A stretch of DNA of 64,000 bases, taken from assembly GCA_947650365.1 (NCBI GenBank), contig OX393552.1, forward strand, positions 48,996,999-49,060,998, in the 5' to 3' direction. Positions 12,601 to 24,426 of the stretch are shown here, one piece after another. The position numbers were made by a program, and so were the translations under genes. Position 1 is the stretch's first letter, and each line of letters opens with the position of its first letter. Origin of the DNA: Chamaelirium japonicum (taxonomy: Eukaryota; Streptophyta; Magnoliopsida; Liliales; Melanthiaceae). The notes beneath the pieces were generated by a model, which had not been told where the DNA came from, did not search any database, and saw nothing but the letters and a program-made list of their open reading frames with translations.

Positions 12601-12995
12601 GCGAGGTACGTTTATCATTTTTTTTTTTGGAGGGAGGGGTGAATTAAATTTTCCCTTTCTAAATGTCGTGAGTGAGATTCAACTACCACTGTTACACGAC
12701 CACAACAATTAGGTTGAGCGGAATCGGAAAAACATTAAGGCCGAATCTCGTGGGGCATTTAGGAGAATGATCTTAGGGAACAGTGCCAATCACCCCGTAG
12801 ACATTCAGTACTGATAGGGATTAGGGATCGTCCGATGTAGCACCATTCGTAGCAGTGCGGATCATTATCGTCCCTGATACACGTTTCTAGAGACTACCTA
12901 CATCGGACGGCTAGGTGCCAATCACCCTCTAGGACTTCCAGTGCGGGAGAGGATTTTGATTTCTAAATTGTATAAACTAGGGGCTACTTCGAAGC
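9651..12995. other. Intergenic region without recognised genes; possible solo LTR inside
   Basis: No protein family recognised on either strand. About 10260-10660 looks LTR-like: it starts TGATACGAAATCACC and contains TTTAAATAGGCTAAAAG as a possible TATA region. No matching second copy or target duplication was found. A poly-G/GA patch occurs at 11690-11780. Around 12785 and 12910 the phrase GTGCCAATCACCC occurs twice, beside related ACATCGGACG words. The 116-codon ORF at 10673-11023 has no recognisable features. Confidence 0.35.
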
Positions 12996-12997
12996 AG

Positions 12998-13143
12998 CAT
13001 GACCCAGGTTCAGGAGTTGGATTCCTGTCCAGTTGGTGGGATCCATAGCCGTCCAAAGGCAGGCATTAGACTTGACCCAAGTTCAGAGTTGGATTCCTGT
13101 CTAGTTGGTGGGATCCACAGTCGTTCGAAGTTAGACATCCGAC
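12998..13143. repeat. Two-copy ~72 bp tandem duplication
   Basis: Two adjacent units share TGACCCA(A/G)GTTCAG, GTTGGATTCCTGTC and AGTTGGTGGGATCCA. They diverge at the 3' end of each unit. No function is evident. Confidence 0.8.
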
Positions 13144-13205
13144 TTAACTTGATTGCACACTCCATCATGATTTGTAGCATAGTGAAAACTCCAATAGATA
13201 CTAAG

Positions 13206-13424
13206 GGCCGTTTATTTCGACGTAAGTGGCCGCGGAAGTCATCGAAGTGGCGGAACTTGAGCACTTCGGTCGTTTGCTTCAATGTAAGTGAATGACTTCC
13301 GATCAACGTTCAAAGGTTTCTTTTTCAACTGCTCGACTTCGAAGTTTTTTGGTCCGAAGTGGGACTTCCTCTATCCGAAAGTAAAATTTTATGTCACATC
13401 ATCACTTTTTACACTTTCATTGTA
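13206..13424 (+). mobile_element. Left half of an outer MITE-like element split by MULE-1
   Basis: GGCCGTTT at 13206 is mirrored by AAACGGCC at 26494-26501, and both ends continue with related AAGTGG/CCACTT-rich sequence. The two halves are separated by MULE-1, which begins at 13425. The MULE target duplication TTCATTGTA (13416-13424) is the last part of this half. A clean outer target duplication could not be shown. Confidence 0.5.
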
Positions 13425-13699
13425 GAGGTTTTTATCGAAATGGCCACCAACTCTCAACTATTGTTGAGAATGGGCCAGGTTGCTTTTGGCTTTACCAAAA
13501 TGACCACTGAAACTCTTTGGGACCAAACTACCCTTTTACTTTACTACTAAAACCCTACCTTCCATTGAATCTCCCTTCACTTCCCACATTTGGACGGTAC
13601 CTTCCTCCACCTCTTTTGACGGCAACTGTGGGACAACCGGCCACCCATTTCAACGGTGATCATCAAAGCCCGTGAGTCTTCCTTCACTTCACCCCTTTC

Positions 13700-14400
13700 G
13701 ACGGCTCCTACACTTCACCCCTTTCAATGACTCCTATACTTCACCTCCATGCTTTGCGATTTTTTTTATATATGTTTGATTAACTTCTTCATTGTACCAT
13801 TTGATTACTTTTGATTTCATTGACAACAACAACCAATCGAGAAAAAGGAATGAAATCAACAAAAAGTAGTTGAATATTAACAGCACATTTTAGGACAAAA
13901 AATAGACGAAAAATGAACGAAATTGATAAAATTGACTGTTCATCATTATGGTTAGGACGAAAAAGGAATGAAATCGACAACATTAGCTGAATTTATATTA
14001 TATTGGTCGTGATGAGTCCTACACTTCACCCCCTTTCAACGACTCCTATACTTCACCTCCATGCTTTACGATTTTTTTCATATATGTTTGATTAACTTCT
14101 TCATTGTATTTGATTACTTTATGATTTCATTAACAACAACAACCAATTGAGAAAAAGGAACGAAATCAACAAAAAGTAGTTGAATATTAACAACACATTT
14201 TAGGGCGAAAAATAAACGAAATTGATAAAATTGGCTATTCATCATTATGGTTAGGACAAAAAAGGGATGAAATCGACAAAATTAGCTAAATTTATATTAT
14301 ATTAGTCGTGATGAGTCTAGTATGTATTGGTCGTGATGAGTCTAGTATGTATTGGTCGTGATGAGTCTAGTATGTATTGGATACGTATGATTAATTTTTG
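13700..14400. repeat. 5' subterminal repeats of MULE-1
   Basis: A block beginning CTCCTATACTTCACCTCCATG and including AACAACAACCAAT(C/T)GAG and AAAAAGTAGTTGAATATTAAC occurs twice, at about 13731 and 14042, so the period is near 310 bp. Downstream, 14305-14385 holds three to four copies of a 26-bp unit containing GTCGTGATGAGTCTAGTATG. This region would form the transposase promoter/leader. MULE-2 has a related but rearranged version (about 39600-40330). Confidence 0.8.
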
Positions 14401-14672
14401 GTATCAAATTTGGTATTGTTGAGTTTTGATATTGTGATTCTATGCTTAAAATAGTAACATCACATTTTAGGATGAAAAAGTGATGAAATCGATAAAATTG
14501 TTAGGTGAATATTACTATCACATGATCTAAAAGTTTAAAATTTAAAAATAAATAATAATTGTTAGTCGTGATGAGTCTATTTTGTATTGGTTACATATGA
14601 TTAATCTTTGATATCAAATTTTATATTGCTAAGTTTTGATATTGTGATTCTATACTAACAGGGATTTGAAAT

Positions 14673-17510
14673 ATGGATTCAACATTACCGATACTTTGTT
14701 GTTACGATAGAGAATTATTATATTTGAAAGAAAAATACGAGTATAGGGGTGAAAGAACTAAAAGTATCATTTTATCTACAAAATCAGATTTTGACTGTCT
14801 TCTTCAGGAAATTTATAAGATTACAAATGATAGTCTCAAAGAGTATGAAATCACAATGAAGGTTTTATATCCAAGTACACTTGCATGTCCTCCTGCCGAA
14901 ATTGTGGATGGTAATGATGTTGCAGTATTTATTGCCCATAACATCCGAGCCAATAATAGCAATGTCCCATTGCTGATAAGCAGAGTGCTGAAAAATCCGG
15001 AATCTATTGACAGATTGATTGAAATCGAACCACTCGGTAGTAAGAGAAAGTTGAAAGAAACGACACAGATGTCTCATAAAACACCTTGTGTAGTTACCCC
15101 TCCCGTTGACTTAAAAAATATCTCGACATCATTGGAGCTTCATTGTTCGATATCGTTATCATTCGGTGTTGGAGATTTGCATACGGATGAAAATACTGAT
15201 ATTAATTATGGCGAGGATTTTAGTTTTGTACCATGCACACTAGATGTCAGTCAACGTATTGAGTACAAGAGTGTGGAGAAACCTGAAGACAACCCTCTAT
15301 TATTTGATATTGTTATGAATGACAGAAGGTATGAATAATTTTTCCAAATATCTTATGTTGTAATTTTGATGATTAATTAGTTCATGTACTTATATGTTTT
15401 TAAATAATATATGCCCAGTAAGGTGAATATTGATGACGATCATAATGGGTCAAGAAGAGATGCAAAATTATCTATAGATCTTAACCAGAAGCTTGCTGGT
15501 TGTGATGTATTGGATGAATTATTCATTGACACTCCTGCGGATATGGTAGTATCTCCAAAGCACACTCAACAGAATAGTCAGCTGAAGGATAAGGATATTA
15601 TCTGTAAGCAAGAAAGAAGTATGACTAAAAAACAAAGAAGGAAGAAAGAAGTACCACTGAGACATAGTCAAAAAGAGTGTTTTGCCAACAGTAGTTGGAT
15701 GGAAAACGATGAACGTAAGTCTTCAATAACTGATTCGGTTATGGTTTATGAAGACAAATACGTACCTAACGAATTCCCTATTGCTGTTGAAGTAAAAGAT
15801 GATTATCAACAACTTTATCCTAATCAGATGTTTATAGATAAAGACACGTTGATCAAGATGGTACAGAAGAATGCTTTATTTACAAACACTGAGTACAAGG
15901 TTATGAAGTCCAGTAGAACAAGATATGCATTAAAATGTAAAAGAGAAAATTGCAGTTAGAGATTACGTGCAAGTAGACAAAAAGGGTGTGGTGTTTTCAA
16001 AATTACTTTCCTAGGCCTACACAACTGCTCATTGCCGCAGCATGGAATTGATCATCGACAAGCTACAAGCAAGTTGATATGTGATTTTGTGAAAGATCGA
16101 ATAGAAGCACATGTATTGTACTCTCCCAAAGCAATTATATATGATGTGCAACAAGAATTTGGTGTGCAGATCACTTATCGAAAAGCATGACTGGCAAGGG
16201 AGATGGCAATTACTCTTTTAAGAGGCTCATACGAGGACTCGTATGTAATTCTTCCAGTATATTGTCATGAAGTTGCACAAAATAATCCTGGAACCATCAC
16301 TAATATTTTAAGGGAAGGAGACAGATTTAAGACTGTTTTTATGGCTCTTGGTCCATGTTTACGTAGTTTTCAAAGACAAAATCTAAGACCAGTAATAGCT
16401 ATTGACGGATCTCATTTAAAAGGCAAGTACAAAAATACTTTATTTATTGCAACCACTTTGGATGAAGATAATCATATATTTCCTGTGGCTATTGGGATTG
16501 GTGAATCGGAGAACAATAAAAGTTGGAATTGGTTCTTAACACAACTGCGGGACAGCTTGGGTCAAGTTAATGATTTGGTTATTATATCTGACCGACACAA
16601 GGCTTTATTGGCTTAAGTTCCTATTGTCTTTCCGGATGTTGTACATGGTTATTGTGCGTTCCATATTTCGTAAAACATGTATGCCAAATTCAAACAACAA
16701 AGATTATACTCTTACTTTTATACAGCTGCAAAGGCAACAAGAGAATCAAAGTTTTATCAAGTGATGGAAACTATAAAGCATATGAATGAAGATGCACATG
16801 ATTGGTTACGAGAAATTGAGCCAGCAAAATGGACTACAGCGTATTTTACACGCAGAAGGTATAATATTATAACCACAAACAGTTCTGAAAGTTACAATAG
16901 TGTCCTAAAAGATATCAGAGAACTACCCATCACTATGATTTTGGAGCAATATCGGTTAAAGCTCCAGGCTTTATGGTTCAAACGAAAAAATACGGCAACA
17001 ACTTTGACAACAAAACTAACAAAATGGGCAGAAAATCAGCTAGCCAGAGATATGGATAGAGCTCGTGGCACAGCGTGTCATCCTATTAATCTCGATGAGT
17101 ATATGGTCAGATCTATACAATATTGTGATCATGTAGTTTTAAGCAATCGAAAATGCACATGCCGTAAATTTGATGTGATGGCCATGCCATGTTCACATGC
17201 ATTAGCCGGAATTGCACAGTATAAGATGGATCCTTATCTATTTTGTGCACACTACTATACAGCGGATAACTACAGGACAACCTATGCAGAATCTATCTAT
17301 CCAGTTGCTGATAAAAGTGAGTGGAAGACCCCAGAAAGTATTAAATCAGCTAATAAACTAATCTCACTCATTGGAAAAAAAACAACGGGAAGGCCAAAGA
17401 AAAAAAAAATTCTCTCACAGGGTGAGGTGCGCCGGACTGTCAAATGTGCTAGATGTAAACGTTCTGGACATAATAAAAAATCATGTAACTTTCATATTAT
17501 TGCAGAGTAA
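14673..17510 (+). pseudogene. MULE-1 transposase (MURA-like), four stops and no frameshift
   Basis: DDE-type transposase that would bind and cut the MULE termini. Exon 1 is 14673-15328 and exon 2 is 15419-17510 (donor AAG|GTATGA, acceptor CCCAG); MULE-2 has the same exon lengths. About 914 codons in one frame. The N terminus is a PB1-like region. The Mu DNA-binding region follows, with a zinc-finger-like C-x4-C...H-x-C (KCKRENC, LHNC). The MULE core has the first Asp in AIDGSHLKGKY, the second in IISDRHK and the CAFHIS motif. A SWIM finger CTCRKF...PCSH and a CCHC knuckle CARCKRSGHNKKSC come last. In-frame stops are TAG 15957, TGA 16188, TAA 16614 and TAA 16671. At each, MULE-2 keeps W, W, Q or Q, so all four arose by C-to-T or G-to-A changes. 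Confidence 0.9.
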
Positions 17511-17750
17511 AGGTATCATATTTTTTTACTTGTTCTCTTTATGACTTTACACATACTTCTTCCAGTCATTATAACATGTCTGACTGAATTCTTGAAATCA
17601 CTATAATTTTTAAGCAATATCAATTAAAACTCCAGACTTTACTTGTTGTTATATGCATATTATGATATATATTCTTGTTTTTAATTTCTGCATTTTTATT
17701 GAACATCTATAAAACTTATTGAATGACATGATTATACAGGTATCGTACTT

Positions 17751-18089
17751 ATGGCAAATAAATACTATGTGGTATTTGTGGGTAGAAGGCCTGGGATTTA
17801 CTACACTTGGGAGGAGTGTCAACAACAAGTTAATGGCTATAAAGGATCTTTGTATCGTTCATTCCATTCCTTGGAGGAGGCTGAAGGTCACTTATCCAAG
17901 TTCCAAAGCGAGCATCTCCATCCTGATAAACATCATTATATCCCTTTGGATAGCAAGCGTCATGCACCTTCGGATTACGTCTCTTTTGTCCCTCCCGCTC
18001 CTAAGTTTACCACTCAGGAGTGTGGGTTTTGTATGTTAGGAGCACTTTTGGCTATGATGGTCTTTATATTTATATTCATTGTAATATGA
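17751..18089 (+). CDS. Small ORF: RNase H1-type hybrid-binding (viroplasmin-like) domain plus C-terminal membrane segment
   Basis: 112 residues, open in MULE-1. Residues 4-52 match the RNase H1 N-terminal / Cauli_VI fold: KYYVVFVGRRPGIYYTWEEC, QVNGYKG and YRSFHSLEEAEGHLSKF. That domain binds double-stranded RNA and RNA:DNA hybrids in known proteins. No catalytic RNase H domain follows. After a His/Pro-rich linker and CGFC, residues 95-112 are a hydrophobic stretch (LGALLAMMVFIFIFIVI) ending the protein, as in tail-anchored membrane proteins. It lies 240 bp downstream of the transposase stop on the same strand. An acceptor-like TATACAG ends at 17739 just before it, so it may be a downstream exon of the same transcript. 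MULE-2 has a same-length homologue (36132-36470) with two stops. Domain call firm; expression and function unknown. Confidence 0.72.
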   Translation: MANKYYVVFVGRRPGIYYTWEECQQQVNGYKGSLYRSFHSLEEAEGHLSKFQSEHLHPDKHHYIPLDSKRHAPSDYVSFVPPAPKFTTQECGFCMLGALLAMMVFIFIFIVI

Positions 18090-18159
18090 ATAAAAGTGAT
18101 AGTAATGACATGTGATGGGGAACTCTATTGTAATGATATTTCTGGAGTATTGCATGTCT

Positions 18160-18360
18160 CGAATATTGTAATATAATGACATATCTTAAGTTTGTAATGT
18201 AATGACATTTCTTAAGATTTTCCATTTAAGAAGTTATTCAGTTTCTGTTTGAATATGGTGCATGTCTCGGATTTTGTAATGTAATGACATATCTTAAGTT
18301 TGTAAATGACATATCTTAAGTTTTGTAATATAATGACGTATCTTAAGTTTTTGTTTGAAT
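18160..18360. repeat. Short repeats of GTAATGTAATGACATATCTTAAG
   Basis: Four to five imperfect copies of a roughly 30-35 bp unit containing TAATGACATATCTTAAG lie downstream of the hybrid-binding ORF. MULE-2 has the same at about 35880-36060 on the other strand. They may include the transcript's 3' end, but no poly-A signal could be assigned. Confidence 0.7.
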
Positions 18361-18554
18361 GCATGTCTCAGATCCATGTGGTAAGTGATTCGAAATGGGT
18401 TATAAGCGAAGTGTATCAGTTAGAAACCACTTTGGCTAGCCATAGAGGTCAATGCTTCGGTATTTCTTCGCATCCTCTATTTGGAGTTCATGGCGCAAGA
18501 AAAATGTGCAAACTGATCTTAGAAGAACATTGGATATCTTCTGCTCTCCTATTA

Positions 18555-19675
18555 CATAGAGAAAATATCATAGAGAGAGGAAATGACATAGAGAGAAGAT
18601 AAATAATATATAGAGAGAAAAATTATAGAAAGAGAAAAATATATTATAGAGAGAAAAAAATACTCAGAGAGAGAAAAAATTATAGAGAGAATAAAATTAC
18701 AGAGAGAAATAATATGAAGCTTGAGAGAAAAAATTATAGAGAGAAAAATTTATAGAGAGAGAAAAAAATTATAGAGAGAGCAAAAATTTATAGAGAGAGA
18801 AAAAACATTATAGAGAGAGAAAAATATTATAGATTGAAAAAAATTATAGAGAGAAAAAAACAAAGATAGAAAGAAAAAATTATAGAGAGAGAAAAAAAAT
18901 TATAGAGAGAGAAAAAATATTATAGAGACAAAAAAATTATAGAGAGAAAAATATTATAGAGAGAGAAAAATATTATAGAGATAAAAAAATTATAGAGACA
19001 AAAATTATAGAGAGAAAATAATTATAGAGAAAAATTATAGTGAGAGAAAAAAAATAATAGAGAGAATAAAATTACAGAGAGAAATAATACTCAGAGAGAG
19101 AAAAAATTATAGAGAGAAAAATTTATAGAGAGAGAACAAAATTATAGAGAGAAAAAATTATAGAGAGAGCAAAAATTTATAGAGAGAAAAAAAATTATAA
19201 AGAGGGAAAAATATTATAGATTGAAAAAAATTATAGAGAGAAAAAAACAAAAATAGAGAGAAAATTATAGAGAGAGAAAAAAAATTATAGAGAGAGAAAA
19301 AATATTATAGAGACAAAAAAATTATAGAGAGAAAAAAATTATATAGAGAGAAAAATAATAGAGAGAACAAAAATATTATAGAGACAAAAATTATAGAGAG
19401 AAAAATATTATAGAGAGAGAAAAATAATAGAGAAAAAAAAATTATAGAGACAAAAAAATTATAGAGAGAAAAATATTATAGAGAGAAAAATTATAGTGAG
19501 AGAAAAAAAATAATAGAGAGAAATTTTAGAGAGAAAAAAATAATAGAGAAAAAAATTATAGAGAGAGAAAAAAATTATAGAGAGAAACAATTATAGAGAG
19601 AGAAAAAAATTATAGAGAGAAAAAATTGTAGAGAGATAAAAAATATAGAGTGGACAAAAATTATAGAGAAAGAAA
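18555..19675. repeat. AGAGAGAAAAATTATAG array of MULE-1
   Basis: About 1.1 kb of imperfect 14-20 bp units built from (AG)2-3, A3-8 and TTATAG. Copies occur in MULE-2 (about 35180-35690, opposite strand) and MULE-3 (40611-41365). The MULE-3 5' breakpoint falls within this array. Confidence 0.95.
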
Positions 19676-20545
19676 ACATAGAAGAAATTTGTGATTTCGT
19701 CCAATTTTCGTCCAACTTTCGTCTCACAGCTCAATGCCAGTCTCGGGCAAGACTGACTGTGATTTTTCGGCAACGAAACATAGACGAAATTTGCTATTTC
19801 ATCCAATTTCATCCAACTTTCGTCTCACAGCTCACTACAAGTCTCGGGCAGAACTGACTGTGATTTTTCGGCGATGAAAACTAGATGAAATTTGTTATTT
19901 CGTTCGATTTTCGTCACACAGCCCAAGCCAGTCTCGGCTAGAACTGACTGTGATTTTTCGGCGACGAAAATAGACGAAATTTGTTATTTCGTCAAATTTT
20001 CGTCACACAGACCATAGCCAGTCTCGGCCAGAACTGACTGTGATTTTTCGGCGACGAAAACTAGACGAAATTTGTTATTTCGTTCGATTTTCATCACATA
20101 GCCCGTAGCCAGTCTCGGCCAGAAATGACTATGATTTTTTGGCGACAAAAACTACACGAAACATGTTATTTCGTCGGATTTCGTCCGCTTTTCGTCTCAC
20201 AGCCCAAAGCCAGTCTCTGGCAGAAATGACTGTGATTTTTGGGCGACGAAAACTAAACGAAACATGTTATTTCGTCGGATTTCATCCGATTTTCGTCTCA
20301 CAGCCCAAAGACAGTCTCGGGCAGAAATGACTGTGAATTTTTGGCGACGAAAACAGCCCAAAGCTGGTTACGGGAAGGTGACTGTGTGATTTTTCTTCGA
20401 CGAAACATAGACGAAATTTGTTATTTTGTCCTGATTTCGTCTCACAGCCCAAAGACAGTCTCGGGTAGGCCTGATTGTGTGATTTTTCTTCGACGAAACA
20501 TAGACAAAATTTGTTATTTCGTCCGAATTTCGTCTATATTTTCAC
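19676..20545. repeat. Hairpin satellite A of MULE-1 (90-102 bp units)
   Basis: About nine tandem units. GATTTTT landmarks fall at 19761, 19862, 19952, 20042, 20132, 20234 and 20335, giving spacings of 90-102 bp. Each unit has an inverted repeat (GACGAAA-type arms around an AACAA/TTGTT loop) and a second block with CAGTCTCGG and CTGACTGTG. A second array in the same orientation lies at 25252-25717 on the far side of the protease gene. Confidence 0.92.
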
Positions 20546-21070
20546 AGGTTACATATGGGCAGCCTCTGGCAGGTTTCACTGTGATGCAAATTATTCTTTG
20601 ATGCAAATTACATTCTATTCCAAATTACAAATAACTCTGATACAAATTACAAATTACAAATACTCTTTGATCCAAATTACAAACAACTGAATAGATTGCA
20701 AACAACTGAATAGATTGCAAATACTCTTTGATGCAAATTACAAATTGCAAATACTCTTTGATCGAAATTACACATATCTAGTCATTCCATTACAAATTAC
20801 AACAAAGTATAACAAATTACACATATCTAGTAGTTGCATTACAAATTCCAACAAATTACAAACAACTTTGATCCAACTTCCAAATCATTGAGTCATTCCA
20901 ATCATCATAGCCAAATTGAGTCCTTCAGTCATAGCCCTTTCATTATAAATTACAATAAAGTACAATATATTATAAATTACAAATTCTAACAAATTACAAG
21001 TTCTTTGATGCAAGTTCCAAATCATCGAGTCATCTCAATCATCATAGCCAAATTGAGTCCTTCAGTCATA
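20546..21070. repeat. AT-rich short repeats downstream of the MULE-1 protease gene
   Basis: Units combining CAAATTAC, ACTCTTTGATGCAA, AACTGAATAGATTGC and CATTCCATTACAAATT are repeated irregularly, and a block with GAGTCATTCCAATCATC is duplicated (about 20893 and 21020). They lie just past the protease stop codon, so they may be its 3' untranslated region. Confidence 0.7.
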
Positions 21071-21075
21071 GCCCT

Positions 21076-24000
21076 TCAATCTATATATTGATGCAATATT
21101 TGATATGCAATTCGCCTTCGAAATGAGGTCATATCAAGCTACAAATTTAAACAATTAGATTGCAAGTGTAATTATTGAATATTATCCCTGACTGAATATT
21201 ACATTGCAAACAACTGAATATTATACCTGACTAAAATCGATATTTTTGTTGCTACTATAATAATTGGCAAAAGACATCAAAAATACGCCACAATCAAACC
21301 TATATAACATATAAAATTGTTAGTTGTATAAAAGGACTAATATTTTATTGTCAGTATTTCGTAATAAAAATTTACCCATTGTATTGCCTAGGATGATCTT
21401 TACCATTCTTGCTTATCCATTTTGTACCCTGCAATGCATTTTCATCTCCCAAAAAACATAAAAATATTGGTAGAATTTCTAAAAATGGTTCTACCTTTTT
21501 CCTATACTTAGAAACATGGTCACTATAAAGAGAGTCTATCAAAACTAATTTCCTATCCTGCATATGGAGAATCCCAAGATACCAATATTGGTTATCTTCA
21601 TTGATAGGGATTATTACGTATGAACACTTTCATAACGGAATGATATCTCCTTTATCATCTTTGAGAGGACTCCCGAATTCTTTGGGCTACCTATATGATG
21701 CAATGAAGGCATGCATAAGGTGATCTTCATCTAGGTTTCTTCCATCGTAACTTTATACAAAGTCCTTCCATTCCTTATAGCATGTTTGACATAATATCTG
21801 CAATTCAAAAATAAATAATAAATATTTATTGAATTATGAGAAATTTTTTTATACAAATACTATTAAGAATGAGAGATATACCCAAGAATATGTCCTAGCC
21901 AAAGAAATAGTGAATGTTGTACTGGTCTTATTCCTTAACATGCGCTCTTCAAGTAAGTACATATATGCATCAATGTGCTGCAACAATATAGAGTTTTATA
22001 CGATTGAATATGACATATCGAGAGATATCAAAAAAAATAATTGATATAAACTCACTCGCTCATCACCCATGATGTTCGCTCATATAGTTTGTTAATTAAG
22101 TGAGGGGTTATAAGGACCCCATCAATTACAACTTCAGGCCTATATTGACAATGATCCAATTAATTACTAAGAGGCAAAATATGTTATCATTCAAAAATAG
22201 ATTATATAGTGACTATACTTATAAAATATTTTTGTTGTTATCAAGAAAAGCTATCATTGTCTCTCGCTCTTCAGACGATAGTCTTTTTATCCATTTTTTT
22301 ACGTCAACGACCTCCTCTTCTTGTATTTTCTTACGGAGATTTTTCTTTTTGTAGGTGGTATATGAAGAGCTTATTTTCGGACCCGATTTCTTCAACCGCT
22401 GTGATGTTAAAACTTTCAATGTATCCCTCTCCACCACCTCGTCTCCCTTCTCATCATTCTTCTCTTCCTCCTCCTTCTTCTTCTCCTTCTCCTTCTCCTT
22501 CTCTGCCTCATCCTCCTTCTCCTTCTCCTTCTCCTTCTCCTTCTCCTTCTCCTCCTCATCCTCCTTCTCCTTCTCCTTCTCCTTCTCCTCCTCATACTCT
22601 TTCTCATTCTCCTTCTCCTTCTGCACATACCATTAAAGATAAACATATAGTTAATTCATACGTATATAAAAAGCAAATAATTATAGAATACATAGGAATC
22701 GTTATTGGTTTACCTGACTCTCTAAACTGATGTAGTATTGTTCTCCAAGTAAAGAGAGCTCTCTCGCATGTCTCTCCTCAATTGAGGAGATCTTCCTTTC
22801 ATATTTCTCCTCAATTGAGGAGATCTTTCTTTCATATTTCTCCTCCATTGAGGAAATCATCTTTGCATATTTCTCCTCAAGTGAGGAGAATCTTTTCTCA
22901 AATTTCTTCTCAATTTTTTTGAAATTTCTCCTCAAGTGAGGAGAATCTTTCCTCAAACTTCACTTCATCGGATCTGTCGTTATGATCCGGTGCAGCCAAC
23001 AACAGCTGATTGCTCTCATTTCCTTGGAAGGGAGAAACCTCAGCATCAAATAGGTCTTGCAGCATATCAATTGTCTTCTCCTCTTCTGTGAGAGTCAGCT
23101 CTTTCAAAATCTGAGCCTATTAATACATTTAGACAAAAAAATTAATAATTATACGATGCATCTATTACTTTAATCTAAGCAATTAAAAACTCGTATACTT
23201 ACTTTATTGGAATTCACAATATCATTAATTCTTTGGTGTGATGATGCTCTTATGTCATATCAATTGAGTAGTCTCGGCCACCTTGGATGCTCAAGCATCA
23301 TGGCACATACACTACCCAGTTGGGGAATCCGTTCGAATGCCCATGCCTGTAGCAAATAATTAAAGAAAAATTAATACAAATATCAAACAATAGATACTAT
23401 GAATTGTTTATGTATAGAATAATACCTGTAAAATGTACATGCATCTAAAAATATTATACTTTGGTGGCCACTTTGTAACATTTACTGCACTTTCAAGCCC
23501 AGATATGATATGGCTATAACAGAGGTTACCCCAAGGGTAACTATTTAAACTGTCCAAATCATCCACCAATCTTAAATATCTTTCCGGTACGATCATATTC
23601 GTGTTGCTGCCAAGAATGACACTTTCCAAAATAAGTACCAAAGAAAGTTTTATTGCATCATCTGGAACTTCAGTTGCTATGATTGAAGCCATTAAGGAGG
23701 CCTGAGTAGCCCCGCGTGGAAAGTATCTACTTCTTAAGTTGTCTGACCCTATCTCTAGTATTGGAGGAGGAGGCCCAAGACAATACCGGAGTCCAGAAAC
23801 TAAAGAAAACTCCAACAGCGAGAATGAAATAATCTGGCCATCCAAATTAAACTTAAGACCACCTAAGTGTCTTTGTCACAAATAATGTATGACACTTGGG
23901 GAAATCATAGCTCGTGCACTGCGTCTTCAATCAAATAAGAAACCAAAATAATTCCTTTTCATCCTATCCATCATATCTGTAGAATTGTTTTTTGTATCTA

Positions 24001-24277
24001 TTGACTTGAAGTGCTTCTCAATTTTATTAAGGTATTTAATGTTGTTCCTTGCAGAAGCTTTACCAAAATACCTCAATCTAGCACTTAGCTCCGTGGCCAC
24101 TTTCTTTTCTTCAACATTCTTTCCCTCTTCTATCTTTCTTTTCTTTTTCTTTACTTCAATCTTCACATTAGATTCAGTAGTTTATGTAATCATACCGGAC
24201 ATGTCTCCCTCCATAAAAGCAAGGTCCCTACCACCACGTCCATGCGAACGCCCACGACCACAGTTTCCCTTAACCAT
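21076..24277 (-). pseudogene. MULE-1 Ulp1/SENP-like (C48) protease gene with DUF1985-like N-terminal region
   Basis: Multi-exon gene opposite to the transposase. Exon 1 (23426-24277) has an Arg/Gly-rich start, a KKKKRK basic patch and a DUF1985-like region (LGPPPPILEIG, RLVDDLDS, YPWGNLCYSHI). Exon 2 (23203-23346) encodes AWAFERIPQLG. Exon 3 (about 22714-23116) is a coiled coil of 12-residue repeats. An E/K-rich exon and further exons lead to the protease core and FDCGVF, ending LHQYID-stop. Ulp1 proteases remove SUMO-type modifiers through a His-Asp-Cys triad. Here Asp (LIDSL), Gln (PRQYN) and Cys remain, but His is Tyr (QYWYLGIL, codon 21585-21587). Exon 1 stops at 23876, 23927 and 24182 are W, W and Q in other copies. 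Exon 3 carries a frameshift. Dead. Confidence 0.85.
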
Positions 24278-24426
24278 CTGTAAACAAAATAACAAAGATA
24301 CAATAAATTAAATAAGGTCTCAATAAAATATATATATGATGAAAATTTGGATGACATTTGGATGAAACAATACATAAAATATGGATGAAACTACTATTAG
24401 TTATTCTCCAAATACGAAAATACTGT

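Noticed and set aside
13010-13306. 98-codon ORFs on both strands
   Set aside because: They cover the 72-bp tandem duplication and the outer MITE end; no protein resemblance.
19676-20545. CRISPR-like regular array
   Set aside because: Units are 90-102 bp head-to-tail repeats without unique spacers, in a plant transposon.
22219-22646. ORFs of EKEKEK, RRRRRR or SFSFSF on both strands
   Set aside because: Only the minus-strand E/K frame belongs to the MULE protease exon; the others are shadows of the same CTT/CTC repeat.
23985-24311. Plus-strand ORF opposite the protease exon 1 (with counterparts at 45506-45928 and 30504-30914)
   Set aside because: Open on the antisense of a conserved coding exon in all three MULE copies; hydrophobic composition follows from the sense codons.
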